A stretch of DNA of 64,000 nucleotides from contig NC_088300.1 of NCBI RefSeq assembly GCF_032854445.1, positions 5,082,001 through 5,146,000 on the forward strand, written 5' to 3'. Below, in pieces: positions 11,790 to 26,700 of the stretch; the first letter of the stretch is position 1, and every line of letters starts with the position of its first letter. Position numbers and translations under genes: made by a program. Below the pieces are notes generated by a model. The model did not search any database and had not been told where the DNA came from. It was given only the letters and a program-made list of their open reading frames with translations. The DNA comes from Liolophura sinensis (lineage: Eukaryota; Mollusca; Polyplacophora; Chitonida; Chitonidae).

Positions 11790-14700
11790 GTATTTGTTGG
11801 TTCAAAATCTTACAAAACACACTAAATTCACATTACATCCACGAAGCCGTGCCTACAAACAGTAGACATGTGCCATGTAGCATAGGCTGTATACGGCCAA
11901 CTAAGATATTCTGGTATTCTTCAATTAGCACCGGGTGACTTTCATACTCCCGTCATTCCAGTATAAAGAGAGATGTGAAATAACCGCCTGAGGATAATTG
12001 CAGAAGAGTGCACTGTAGGACTATGTTTTAAAACTGTAAACATACACACCAACAAAATCTTTGTGCTAGTACTAGTATAGACCCAAACTGAACAATCCTC
12101 ATCTGTTTGTATGCTACTCCCTAGTCAACATAGATGGACTAGCAGCCACACTGAATATGACAGTGTGCAGCTTTTGCGCTAATGTGCAGGTAATAGGCCT
12201 ACAATATATATTCAGCGCAAATGTTAGTTGAAGCGTTCCAATTATATTCATAGTTTCAAGTGCTGGAGTGTGTTGTAAAGAGCAGATGATAAATAACATG
12301 GAGCTAACTGGGTGAAATGTTGATTTTTGCTGATTCCTAAAGTTCAAAGTACTACATCAAAGGTGGAATGAAACAGTCATATACTTGAAGGCTAGACACA
12401 TTCTGATTATTTTTCCAGAAAGAATTTCTTACCTGAAAGCTATATTTTTCATTTTTTTGTGCTAAAACCTTATTCAATGCCTATCTCACTAGAGTTAAAT
12501 TCGCTTTGTTTTCACCTCCAGTACTTTAGTCACATGACTAACGAGTGTGCTGATTAGCTCAGAGCAGCTTTGACATTACTGCAAAACTATGAATATGTTT
12601 TGGAATGTGCTTGTGCTATGTATAGTTTTCAAACTTCACTTTGTCAGACATTTGGGTTATTTCTGTTGAGAAATGTTCACATCTACATACCTAGCCAATA
12701 ACACAGGCTAAGTAACCTTATTTGTTCCTTCGCTAGGCCTCCTAGTGGTGTTATATTGTGATCATTGTGTTTCCTTGCAATGATTTGGTTTAATCCCTTT
12801 TAGAAGAATGAATGAATGAATGAGTTCTTGGGGTTTAATGTTATACTTAGCAATTTTTCAGCCATATGACGACAAGGTGTCATTGGGTGTGTGTACACAT
12901 GTTGTATCTTCTTGTGGCAGGCCCAATCCATGAAGCCAAAGTGCTGCCGCCATTGAAGTATTATGCCAAAGACACCAGAAATAACACACCCCACCCGGCC
13001 ACAAGCATTGATGTTTCCTTGCTCTATCCTCATGTGCTGAGCCTCATGCTAGGCAACAGCAAGTACCACTTTTGAAGTCTTTGGTATGATCCAAGCCGGG
13101 CTTGATCCCGGGGTCTCCCAACTTCAAGGCTGATGCTCTAACTATTAGGCCAGCGAAGCATTCCTTTTAGAAGACATGCATCCCCAGTCCCCTCTTTTAA
13201 CCATTATATTGTGATATTTTGGTATAATAATAAAAGTCTGTAAGCAGCACAGATAATTGTGTTTATTCAGACATTGTTTAATTATTCCATCCATTGTTGG
13301 GCCGGTGTCAGTATAATGTGACTGGGTCACAACTCAACTCACTCAAGTCGGTGTATTTTGAAACATGGCTGAAAAATGATTTTTTTTATTTTGACTGGGT
13401 TACCTTCCCAAGATGTTAGGCAAACTTCAGATGTCAGATTAGTCCCGACACGGTATTGTGTTCTAGTCATACACCCCCCCCACCCCCACCCTCCATGTAA
13501 GTTCAGCTCTGCCATACAGATTGTTGGGAATTATGAATGCTTATAATACTTTATTGATGGAAAGGAAGGTCGTATTTGACCAGTGGCAGATTTCCCCTTA
13601 TAATTCTCTTACAATAAATTCAACCACCTATGCAGCCAATATCTGGAAACATTCTACGAGAACTATTGGGCTTAGAGAAATAATAGCACAGTTTTATGAT
13701 GTATGCATTACTTTCACTGAAAAAAGTGCTTTAGTGGTTGAAAAGGTTAAAGATTTACAGTAATTGTCTTTTTTTTTTTTCAGAAAATACAAGCCCAGAA
13801 GGTTTAGTTAGGAACTTAGGAATCAAAAGCAACTTGTTTTTTGTATTTAGCTGAATCAACTCAAAAATTTTGAATGTCTGTCAGCAATGTGCCCCTTCAA
13901 CTGTCTTATATAACCACTTAAAGGTATCAGATGTCATTATATTTGACCTAGACTTTCCTTTGCATTTTAAAATGGCAGTGACTTCTGTTTGAAAGAATAT
14001 TTTGAAATAAATGAAGAAAAATTGGCCCCTGGAAAATATGTATTGAATATATATATCCCCTTCACTGTATTAATTCTGTTCATAAATTCTTCTATGCAGG
14101 TTTAGGATGACTTCAGGATTATTCTGCATTCAGCATGAATTTGTAGCCCCCTAGTCTACACATAAAACCACTGTCAACTGCCAAGTTTGTACTGTACATC
14201 AAACTTTGAACTATGTCCTTTCACCATGCATTTGTTATTAAAATGTGTGGTTTTAGATGCCATAGAGACATAATTTTTCTTAACTGAAAACACCCGTTTT
14301 AAATATTGACAAGGAATTCCAGTTTTAGTTTCAAGTTTGCATCATGACTGTGTGTGAAATATATACCTGTAAAGCAAGGTTTTGGCTGCATTAAGTGTGT
14401 TTTCATACTTACAGGGACAATGTCAGAAAATACCAGAAGGTGGAAGATTTGCCTGAAGGAGAAAGTGAGGTTTGTGTTGCATGTATATGTTTATTGCAAA
14501 GGGTATTTTTTCACTGTGTGGTATGTACAAGTGTGTGTGATGGCTACCTTTGTATAATTGGGCCCATTTTTTCCATCCACCAACTAGACTGTTGTACAAC
14601 CACAGTAGTGTCAAGAAAAGTTAGGAGCAAAAAGTGAGAGCTAAAGAAAACAAATTAAGGTTACATCACAAAAAGTGTTTCCAACCCCAAACACAGCTTT

Positions 14701-17700
14701 TACAATAGCAGTGGTATGAGTTCAAATCCAGCTCATGCTAGCTTCATTTTCTGTGGCAAGGCCTGTCAGTAACCTGTGGTTGGTTGTGGGTTTTCCTTTC
14801 CTCCCACCATAATGCTGGCCACCCCTCGTGTAAGTGAAGTATTCTTCAGTACGGTGTAAAATTCCAATTAAATAAATAAATTACTTAAATAATGTCTTCA
14901 TAGGTGAATAAGTGTATAAGGAAATAAAGGTGATGTGAGGTCGGAGTACCTTTCCACTGACAGAATGGTTCATTCAACCCACCCTGCACTTCAGACATTT
15001 GACAGCATTTAATTCAGTGCAAAAAAGATCTAAAGTAACAGTAAACAAGTAAACAGATGTGTAGAGACAGTCTTGATTGGCCTTTCTCCTGGATGCTCAC
15101 TTCGTTTTTATTTGGTCATTTCCTTTAATGAGATATTCGTGCAAAACACACATGAAATTGTAGTTCACTGAAAGTCTTATGTTAAATATAATTTGACAGC
15201 ATGGATAGTTTTATTTGGTTCAGTGTTATTTATAACTAAGCATCCATTAGGGATTGACACCAATGATGGTTACTATCTTTGTCAGGCCGAGTCAGAGAGT
15301 TCCAGTGAATCTGAAGAGGAGACAGATTACCAAAAGCTGGTGGCCACAATATCACGGACAAACTCATCTCACAATGAGAGAACAAGTTAGATACATGTAG
15401 TGTTGACATGAACAGTTGGACTGCCTGTTACAAAAATAGGGCAGTGATATACTGGAGTTGTTTCTCTATCTGCTAATTTCTCTATCTGCTTATCTCTCTT
15501 TGTTCTTGTCCCTCTTTCTTTCAGCTCACTTCTTTTTGCTTATCTCTCCTTCAGCTCAGCTGTCTTTCTGCCTATCTTTGTGCTCATCTCTGCTCACTTT
15601 TCTCTCTGCTCTGCTCTGCTCACTTTTCTCTCTGCTCTGCTTACATCTCTCGGCTCATCTGTCCGCTTATCTCAATTCATCAAACGGGCCCAGGTAGCAC
15701 AGTTGGTAGAGCGTCCGCTTCGGGAGCGGTAGATTCAGAATCAATCCTGGGTCAAGTCATACCTAAGACTTTAAAAGAGGAAGTTGCAACTTCCTGGCTT
15801 GGTGTTCAGCATGAAGGGGATAGTGAACCGACTGGTTGACCCGTATCAGTATAATGGCTATTGCCTTCGGTGAGTCGTCTCAATGAAGCAGCACTAGATG
15901 AAGGAGCGGTGGAAATCTGTCCTGCAACAAGGAGGCTCATTACATACACCCTCAGGATTCCTTCATCGTCATATGACTGAAAAATTGTTGAGTACAACGT
16001 TAAACCCCAAGCACTAACTCATTCACTCAATTCATCAAATTCCCAACACCTTAGGGAAACAATTCTCGTGGGGCAGCTTGTATAAAATGATTGTAAGCCA
16101 TACATCAGGGTTGTAGCCTTAGCCTACAATAAATACCCTCTTGCACAAATGGATGGTAAGCTAAAATAGTTGTAATTGACAATCAAAAATTACAGTCGGA
16201 TCAACCCAGTTGTAAATATTTACAGTCACCCCAAAATTCCTGTTAAGTAGAAATACTTGCCTTAGGTATACTGTTAGTAATTTTGGACTCAGTTTGCAAA
16301 AATGCGCAATGTTATTGTTTTGTTACCATGCTTTACATGTTGTTGTTCACTGCTGAATCATTATGAGGCCAAAATTAAAAAATTATGTGGTTGATGTTGC
16401 GCAACAGGCCTTTCAAAGAGGCCTGGACCAAAATTCCTTTTTAATATTTTTGCTCTATGTCATATTCTTTTATTTTATTTCACAACCTACAGATAGTCGT
16501 GGGTTTCCGCCCAGTTTCCTCCCACCATAATGCTGGCCGCCGTCATATAAGTGAAATATTTTCGAGTATGGCATAAAACACCAATCAAATAAATAAATAC
16601 ATGTTTTATTTCATTTAATTTTTTTTTTTTCGCAAATCATTTGAAATATAAAATTTCCTTAGTCCGAAAATCCGGTCTCAGGCTGGCTTATATTTACTAA
16701 TGCATGGAAACCACTGCCATCTTTAGCCCAGATGACATGAGTACCCGATTATGACATTGTATCTGTATTCAGCTACCCCATCGGCAAAGCTTGCTGCATA
16801 CACAATACTTAATGTCCAAATCCACGTAATACATGGTCTATCCACAAGCTGCATGTATGACATTTATACACCTTTTGCAACCGTTGACACTTGACCTTTA
16901 TTTGGTATTTCCTCAGAAAATCTGATTTTGAAAATGAGGTTTGCTTTGAGCTACTCACCGCATGATGCCATCTACCCAATTGACCGAAATTAGTATGTCA
17001 TTCACACTGATGTCTATTGAGAATCTGACATCATGTAGAAGTATATCACAAGTTATTTAAGTATTCTGATGTATTGAACAGCTCATCATGCAAAGGTGGA
17101 CAACGATGTTGTTTTCAAAGCTAATTGTTGAGTGAAGCAGAAATATGAATGCTTGTAAAATGACAAGAAATTGATGCTGTGACTGCGCGTTTTTTTTTTT
17201 TTTTGCACCACCTAAACGTCAACCACATGTACGCATGTGCTGCACGCAAAAACAACTGCACGCTTGTGAGCAGAAAGCGAGACATTAGGGAATTACCACT
17301 CGTATACACCACCAAATGAGATAAAATTTGTCCAGAAGACCATGAAGCCATTGGCAAATGTAGGCCTATTGGACTTGACTTTTGCAGATAACCTGGAAGT
17401 CCTTTTTTCATTGTATTTTCATTCTGCCGAGAAAGTCGATGGGAGGCTCTGTTCCCAAATACATGTTTTACTATAAATAGTAAATTCTAATAATTTCCTC
17501 TCCTGCTGTTGAACAAAGCCAGCCTTATAGTGCTTCGAAAGGTAGATGTGAAGCCTATGAAGTGTTTTCACCCGTATCCATTTGGATACCCGTAAAATAG
17601 TGCTACAGCAAAATATAACTGCTCACTTCTCGCCAACTTCCCATAAACTGTCATTGAGATGATCGCCAGATGCTGAGAAAACGTTGATGGAAATGTAAAG

Positions 17701-20700
17701 AGTGCAGAGGTTAATGGTTCTAAAGACGCAGACCAACACCCATTTATGAGGTTCGTCAGATGTGCCCTTTATTTTGTGACCAAAGGGTACACACATTATC
17801 CCGTAAATCCCCCAGTAGTGACACAAACTGCCCACTGTAAACTCAGAATGAAAATACCACCATTCAAAACCTTGAAACGGCATGTGTAGCACCAAAAGCC
17901 AAAGGTGACGTGGCTGCTAACGGGTTTCCATTCATTTTAATGCAGACGGTAGGATGTTATCTGCATCTGTCAGATCAACAATAACAGTGAAAACTTGCAA
18001 TATGTTTCTCGGATGATGACAGTCTGTTGCCAGTCAAAAACAATATGGCAGCTTATGCAATCAACCACAGTCTCAGAGCATCATGGGTATCACAGTTTTA
18101 CAACCAGTTCAGCTTAACAACGCAACACAGGAACAGGGCACAACATCAGTTAGCTATTGCTTATAAAAATTAAATAATAGCTAGAGACTATACTCAGAAA
18201 AATCTACAGATTTCCAAAAAGTAGAAACTCAAGGTACAAGGTGTAACCATGAGAACCACTCGAAGCATCTGTAACTTACCTCATCCTACGGAAGCCTGTA
18301 TCTGACATAATCAAACCATACGCCTATTACAGATAGAAACTGTATCTGTTTACTGATAACATTGTTGTAAAGTAGAAACAATGGTAGCGACACTAGAAAG
18401 GGCAGGTGCATTTCTAAATTTTCATGCAACACAACATGATTTTGGCTCTCTTCCTCAGGTATAAATGTTTTGGGTAGTGTAAATTAGGTCAAAGCTGGTA
18501 CTTTCACTCTTTATACTTTTAGGCAAGCAAGTACATTGAATGATGTATTGAAGACAGAATAAATATTTGATCCTTCACATGAAGGAAGAATCCCCTAAAT
18601 CTCACAAAGTTTAGTAGGAAAGTTAGGAAAATGGAACCAGATTTCTCAGTACAGATTTTATTTTACTAAGTCATGAGTTTCCACTTCACTCCGTCAGAAG
18701 TATCAGCTGGACAGGATTTTGGTTATATTGTCATATGCTCGCCCCCTCTGTACAGGACCTGAAAATGCTAGCTTAAACTGTTGACTTTTTTTTTTTTTTT
18801 TTTGATTGGTGTTTTATGCCGTACTCAAGAATATTTCACTTATACGACGGCGGCCAGCATTATGGTGGGTGGAAACCGGGCAGAGCCCGGGGGAAACCCA
18901 CGACCATCCGCAGGTTGCTGACAGACCTTCTCACGTACGGCCGGAGAGGAAGCCAGCATGAGCTGGACTTGAACTCACAGCGACCGCATTGGTGAGAGAC
19001 TCCTGGGTCATTACGCTGCGCTAGCGCTTTAACCGACTGAGCCACGGAGGCCCCTAACTGTTGACTTAAATTATGCCATAGTTCTCTTAAAAACTTTTAA
19101 CAAATGTTTACATATTAGTTTTATTGTAAGGATCTAAGAATGTTTATTTTGAGAATTACCAAGTATATGGTGATATAATTTAGTGCTGTGTTCTGATCAT
19201 TGTTGAGAAAGTTTATTTCTGATTAATCATTTGAACGGGATTCTACGATTGTTCTTCCCTTCTGTGAAAAAAACAAAAAAAAAATGTGCTCTGTCTACTG
19301 TCTTTTGATATAAAGGGCTTGGAACATCAAACAAAGAATATTTTAATTTTGGCCTGATGTAGAACTTTTTGAAACTGAAGGCAAGATAGTTTATTGACAG
19401 TTACATTGTCCATTTACAAGTCATCTTCATGAACAAGTCAAATTTGGCCCACAGTCACAATTGTAACTTCACAGTAGCCTTAAGATCCCTCTATGCAAGC
19501 AACACAATTAATTTTTAAGTCAATTACGGGCCCTCCGTGGCTCAGTTGGTTAGCGCGCTAGCGCAGCGTAATGACCCAGGAGTCTCTCACCAATGTGGTC
19601 GCTGTGAGTTCAAGTCCAGCCCATGCTGGCTTCCTCTCCGGCTGTATGTGGGAAGGTCTGCCAGCAACCTGGGGATGGTCGTGGGTTTCCTCCGGGCTGT
19701 GCCCAGTTTCCACCTACCATAATGCTGGCCACTGTCGTATAAGTGAAATATTCTTGAGTACGACGTAAAACACCAATCAAATAAATAATAAGTCAGTTGT
19801 AGGGTCTACAATTGATTGTAGCTACAATCTCTTTGTGCGAGCAGGCCCTTAATATTACAGTGTATTCTGAACACAGCATACAACATACGTGTCCCTTATT
19901 TCAGCTTCAGAGGAGTCTGCTGATGAGAGTGACTCAGGGTCTGACGACAGCGATAATCACAATGTGAAAGATGACTCAGACATGGAGCAGGTAATGTCTG
20001 TCATGGCTACATGCATGTGTATTTCAACACTGTCATTAGCCCATGGCATAGAGATGAAGTGACATGATCGAATCAGGTTCTTGGTGGATAAGGGCTATAT
20101 GTCAGAAAGTGGCCCAGTACTTTGTGATGTGTGGTGGTTTTGCTATCTTTTCACCCATTGAAACCAAAACTTAGATGCACTTGTAAGGGATTTAATTATT
20201 TATTCGAGTTTTATGCAATACCCACGAATATGTGGTGGAAGGAAACTAGGCAGAGCCCAGATGACACCCACGGCCATCCGCAGGTTGTTGGCAGACCGTC
20301 TCACATACGAGTGGAGAGACACATGTACGCGAGGTGATCTTCATTGATCTCGCAGCTTTACATCTGAATCATTCACAGCATGCTTATGTGTGCACATCTC
20401 AACAAGCTGTGCTCATCAAAGCAGGTTGGATTGTTACTGCTTAGATTTGGTTTACTCCATACATAACTTGTAATATTGATGTAGTGTTGTATGAATCATA
20501 TATTCTACGTTACGTGGATTTCATGGACGAGGTCAGAACTCGGACTCATTAGATTTTACCCTGATACCATCTACATGCAGACTGTAGAAAAGTCTCGCCA
20601 GTTGACAGGTCAAGACAGATTTGATGGATTTATTATACTGACCTTTACTCCAAATTGAAAAACATTCCCATTGTTGGATTGGTCAGATTAATAGGTTGAG

Positions 20701-23700
20701 GAAACCAAAATGTAAAAAACAGTTAATTTTCTGCAAGTAGTTATATTATAAACATGATTAGTAAAACCGCATTGTTCAGTGTTGATCTCTGATCAACACA
20801 ATGCTTCTGTCACGCAGATTCCAGGAGATGACGATAAGGAGTTGTCTAATGATGATAACACAATGGAAGGTGATAAAGGAGATGAAGAAGAGGAGGATGA
20901 TAATACTGATGGAAATGCTCAGGAATTGTGTTTGAAGGAATCAGGTGAAGTGTTTTAACTGACAGTTTTATTAGTGCTGTACTGAGCTTTATATTTTAAG
21001 TTTGTGCTTTCATCCTGTAAAGACTGAAGTACAGCATTATTTAATGATCCTCATACACTGTATGATGGTGCAGTTGCCACATGGACCTGGTGTATCAAAC
21101 ATGGCAACACAGAGTAAAAACAATCATCACAACATTCAAGTTCACATGCTTGTGTTCGGGACATGCTATGATTGAAACTAAGCTTGTGCAAATGGCCACT
21201 ATTGCTCTACCCACTTTTAATCTAATATTGGTGGTATATGTCTTTTTCACCATGATGTAGATCATGCACTTTCCTAGTTTTCGACTTACATTTGACCAAG
21301 AACTTGCATATGGTCATGGATTTCCATCTGGCTTTGTCCATTTTCCTATCATAATGCTGGCTGCCGTTGTATAAGTGAAATATTCTTGGGTATGGCTTAA
21401 ACACCAATCAAACAAGTAAATTTATAAATACATCTTCAGACTTCAGCTTTAAAAGTACTCTTTTTATCACTCCAAAAATGTATTTCCTGCATACACATTC
21501 ACTGGTATGATATTCAGTGAAATATCTGTTGTTTTTCATTGAAATTTTGCGTCAAAATTTTGTTTGATATGAAGGACATCATAAATATTAAATTTTCCCT
21601 TTCAGACCCTTTTACCAAACACTTTGAGTTTGATCTGCCAGACAAATTTGCTGAGGAGCTTTCCACAACCAAAATTTGGAACAAAGAGAATGTGAAGGTA
21701 TTGACAGATGAGATTATTGGGTGTAGGACCCAAGTTGATGCAGTAGCTAGAAAAAGTAATTTTTTTTTCATATTGTTAAAGTTAGACTTGCCACTTGTAG
21801 ACCATATATGAAATGAAATATCCACTGGTCATAAAATGTACATGTGCTTGCAGTTTTAAGAATCAAGTGACTTGCTTATGTTCTGTAAGAAATTGTAACC
21901 CATATGAACGTCTGTTTCTACTCTTATTTATTTTCTTCTGGTTCTTCAGATCCCACATTTAGGAAAAGCTCTCTGTTCCTGGCCAAGTGATGACTTTCGA
22001 CAAACTGTGGAGAAAGCTGAGAAAGACTTAAAGAGACTTCATGTAAGTGTTACCCATATAGCTGACATATATATAAGATACAAGACATTTTGGGTAAAAT
22101 CTTCTTGTTTTTTTTTACTTGACAGACATGCAAAATAATTAGATCAATATAACAGACTTATGAATTGAGTTTCTAAACGAGAATGTGTTTACATTGATGG
22201 GGCTTAACTTCTGTAGAATTCATGTTGACACAACATGCTAAGGCCTTCTAGCTGTAGTGATATTACTTATTACTGCAGTCTTATCAGTTCAGCCCAACCA
22301 GGCTTTTTTTAGCTATGTTAGTAAAGCTCACTCCATGAAACAGGCTCGTTCAGCTACATTGACACAGCTCACCCCATGAGCAAGGCTCCTTCATCTGTAT
22401 TGATACAGCTTACCCCATGAACCAGGCTTATCCAGCTATATCATTACAGGGCACCAAATGAACCAGGCTTCTCCAGCTATATTGTTACAGCTTACCAAAT
22501 GAAGCAGGATTCTCCAGCTGTATCGTTACAGCTCACCAAATGAACCAGGCTTCTCCAGCTGTATCGATAGAGCTCACTCCATGGACCAGGCTTCTCCAGT
22601 TTATAGATACAGCTCACCTCATGAACCAGGCTTCTCCAGCTGTATCAATAGAGCTTACCCCATGAACCATGCTTATCCAGCTATATCAACACAGCTCACC
22701 TCATGAACCAGGATTCTCCAGCTATATTCATACAGCTCACCCCGTGAACAAGGCTCCTTCATCTGTATTGATACAGCTCACCCCATGAACCAGGCTTATC
22801 CAGCTGTATCGTTACAGCTCACCAAATGAACTAGGCTTCTCCAGCTATATCATTACAACTCACCAAATAAACCAGGCTTCTCCAGCTGTATCGTTACAGC
22901 TCACCAAATGAACCAGGCTTCTCCAGCTGTACCCTTAGAGCACACCCCATGGACCAGGCTTCTCCAGTTTATCGATACACCTTACCCCATGAACCAGGCT
23001 TATCCAGCTATATCAACACAGCTCACCTCATGAAGCATGTTTATCTAGCTATATTCATACAGCTCACCCCATGAACCAAGCTCCTTCATCTGTGTTGATG
23101 CAGCTCACCAAATGAACTAGGCTTCTCCAGCTATATCGTTACAACTCACCAAATAAACCAGGCTTCTCCAGCTATATCGTTACAGCTCACCAAATGAACC
23201 AGGCTTCTCCAGCTGTACCCTTAGAGCACACCCCATGGACCAGGCTTCTCCAGTTTATCGATACACCTTACCCCATGAACCAGGCTTATCCAGCTATATC
23301 AACACAGCTCACCTCATGAAGCATGTTTATCTAGCTATATTCATACAGCTCACCCCATGAACCAAGCTCCTTCTTCTGTGTTGATGCAGCTCACCACATG
23401 AACAAGGCTCCTTCAGCTATGTTGATATAGCTCACCAAATGAACCAAGGCTCCTTCAGTTATATTAAAACAGTTCACTCGTTGAACCAGGAGTACGACGT
23501 TAAACCCCAAGCACTCACTCACTCGTTGAACCAGGCTTCTCCAGCTATATCGTTACAGCTCACTCACACGAACCAAGTTTCTCCAACTATATTGATACAG
23601 CTCACCTCATGAACCAGGTTTCTCCAGCTATATCGATACAGCTCACCCCATGAACAAGGCTTATCCAGCTATATTGATACAGCTCACCCCTTGAACCAGG

Positions 23701-26700
23701 CTTCTCCAGCTATATCAATATATCTCACCTCATGAGCCAGACTTCAGCTATATCGATACAGCTCATCCTATTAACCAGGCTTTTCCAACTGTATTGATAC
23801 AGATCGCCCCATGAACTGCGCTACTTCGGCTGTATTGTTACAGCTCACCTCATGAGCCAGCCTTCTCCAACTATATTGATACAGATCACCCGATGAACTG
23901 AGCTCCTTCAGCTATATTGATTCAGTTCTCCTCATAAACCAGGTTTCTCCAGTTATATCGATACAGCTCACTCCCACGAACCTGGTTTCTCCAGCTATAT
24001 TTATACAGCTCACCTCATGAACCAGGTTTCTCCAGCTATATTGATACAGCTCACCCCATGAATCAGGCTTCTCCAGCTATATCGATACAGTTCACCCCAT
24101 CAACCAGGCTTCTCCAGCTATATCAATACAGCTCACCTCATGAGCCAGGCTTCTCCAGCTGTATCGAAACAGCTCATCCTATTAACCTGGCTTTTCCAAC
24201 TATATTGATACAAATCACCCCATGAACTGGGCTCCTTCAGCTATATTGTTACAGCTCACACAAGGAACCAGGCTTCTCCACCTATGTTGATACAGCTCAC
24301 ACCATGACCCAGATTCCTTCAGCTGTATTGATACAGCTCACCCCATGAATAAGGCTCCTTCGGCTATGTTGATACAGCTCATCACATGAACCAAGCTCCT
24401 TCAGCTATGTTGATACAGCTCATCACATGAACCAAGCTTCTTCAGCTATGTTGATACAGCTCATCACATGAACCAGGCTCCTTCAGCTGTGTTGATACAG
24501 CTCATCACATGAACCAGGCTCCTTCAGCTATGTTGATACAGCTCACCCCATGAATAAGGCTCCTTCGGCTATGTTGATACAGCTCATCACATGAACCAGG
24601 CTCCCTCAGCTATGTTGATACAGCTCATCACTTGAACCAGGCTCCTTCAGCTATGTTGATACAGCTCATCACATGAACCAGGCTCCTTCAGCTATGTTGA
24701 TACAGCTCATCACATGAAACAGGCTCCTTCAGCTATGTTCATACAGCTCACCCCATGAATAAGGCTCCTTCGGCTATGTTGATACAGCTCATCACATGAA
24801 CCAGGCTCCTTCAACTATGTTGATACAGCTCATCACATGAACCAGGCTTCACCATAACAATACAGAGCCGGGCATCTTCAGGTCATCCGTTTGTTAACAT
24901 AACTGGCAAATGCCGTCACCTAGCTGCAGTTTAATATTGATTGCATATGAGTACATGTCTGTATATGACATTTATTTGCAGGTTAAGCACAAGTTATGTC
25001 AACAATTGTTGGGTTGTAATCAGAAGTGGTGCACAGTTACTCCCCCTTTAGGAGGTATGTATACTGGAAAATAGTTGTAAAACATTGTCAGCTTGGATTC
25101 TTGCCTTTTAATGGTGTCATAAAGATAATCATATTTGCATTTTACAAATTTCCACTGTGTGTGCGGATTAGTCAAACACATAGGCAACCCATCAACGTTA
25201 GACAGTACACAGCTTTAAGATGTGTATACTGACAGTATTGAATGCGAAGTGCGAATTTATTCCCAAAATACACTTTATGAATACCCATACAGGTACATGT
25301 ATTTTGAAGTATGTCTGAATGTTGTGTCCCATCTGTACCCCTGTATTTTATTTCAAAATGTATTTTTTCTCTTAATTACGAGCACAAAAAGGAACCTATG
25401 TAACCTGTATAAAGCTCTATGTAAATGTTCGACCAAACTTTTGTGGGGTAATTTTATTGTTATGTAACTACCGTAATTCATTGACCTTTTCGATGAGCAC
25501 TCGTGGTGGGAATGCTCAAGGGAAAGTTGACAAAATTAGGTCATCAGCTGAAGGGGAATGTGATTAGAGAAGTTGAATAGCGCACCGTGGATGGTTTAAT
25601 AGCGCACTGCGGGTGGTTGATGGTTCTCACCCGAATACCAAATACACGTGTCAACTGGCGGGCGATGTGTATGGATACACCTTTGCCACTGAAGGAGCAG
25701 CGTAGGCTTTGGGCAGTCAGTCTGATTCAAACACACCAGGCAAAAATGTAGGCCCCTTTGCCCAGGTGATTTCCCGAGCCACATCGCCTGTTGTGTAGGA
25801 TCATTGTTCACTAGGGGCAATGAGGTACCGCGAAACACTGTAATAGCCTATTACACAACTTAATTTGTTGTATAAGCTCATCTGTGAAGTTTGTGCAGAG
25901 GCCAACAGCACACATGCAGGTATAGCGAACATGATAGCGAGACACTAAAATTGTACTCAGACCTTGGTCGTTCTTGATAACGAGGCAATGCAACATGAGG
26001 CAAAATTAATTGTCTATCGCCTGTAACATGATGGACACACTAAAATCAGTGTGACTCGAACATTTTTCAGGGTTTCTGTGAACTTTTTTTTCCTTTCATT
26101 AGATTGAACGCAACACTGTGTTAAAAACTAGCCACTGTGCTACTCCGACTTAAGAAATTAGACTCAACATGTTTCCTCTCGTAAGAAAACCCACTTGGTT
26201 TGCATCAAAACATACATACGTCTTGAACTTCGTGATCTAGCGATGGCATTCTTTGTGTGGAAATTTGCAGGAGGAAGGGTGAGTCTAAAACTGACGGGGT
26301 GTATTCAGATATAAAGAGCTGAGTTGTATTGATAAGCAGATCGCAACGTCGCTGAGCTCTGGGTACAGCCTTTGAAGTTTCAACATTGTGTTTGTAGAGC
26401 CCGTCAATCACAGCAGAGACCCAATCTGACCACCTGTTCTTTTGGTAATTGTTTTGAATTCTACCTGAATTTACATGTAAGTTTGGTGAATATCTTTGTA
26501 TATACACCTATACTGGTATGTGACTTTATGATAGCTTTACTGAAATGGTTTAGTGACAAACTCAAACCCAAAGTCCAAATTAAAATACAAAGAATCTTCA
26601 TTAGGAACATGACAATTGATGGTAGGTAAAATTTTGAGCCTCCGTCTGCTAGTGTACATTTGGTGGAAGATTTTACAATCGTGTTGACTTATTTTTTTTC

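Noticed and set aside
22276-24850. CRISPR-like array at 22-25 kb
   Set aside because: The whole 41-bp unit repeats with gradual divergence and there are no unique spacers. It is a minisatellite in a eukaryotic intron.
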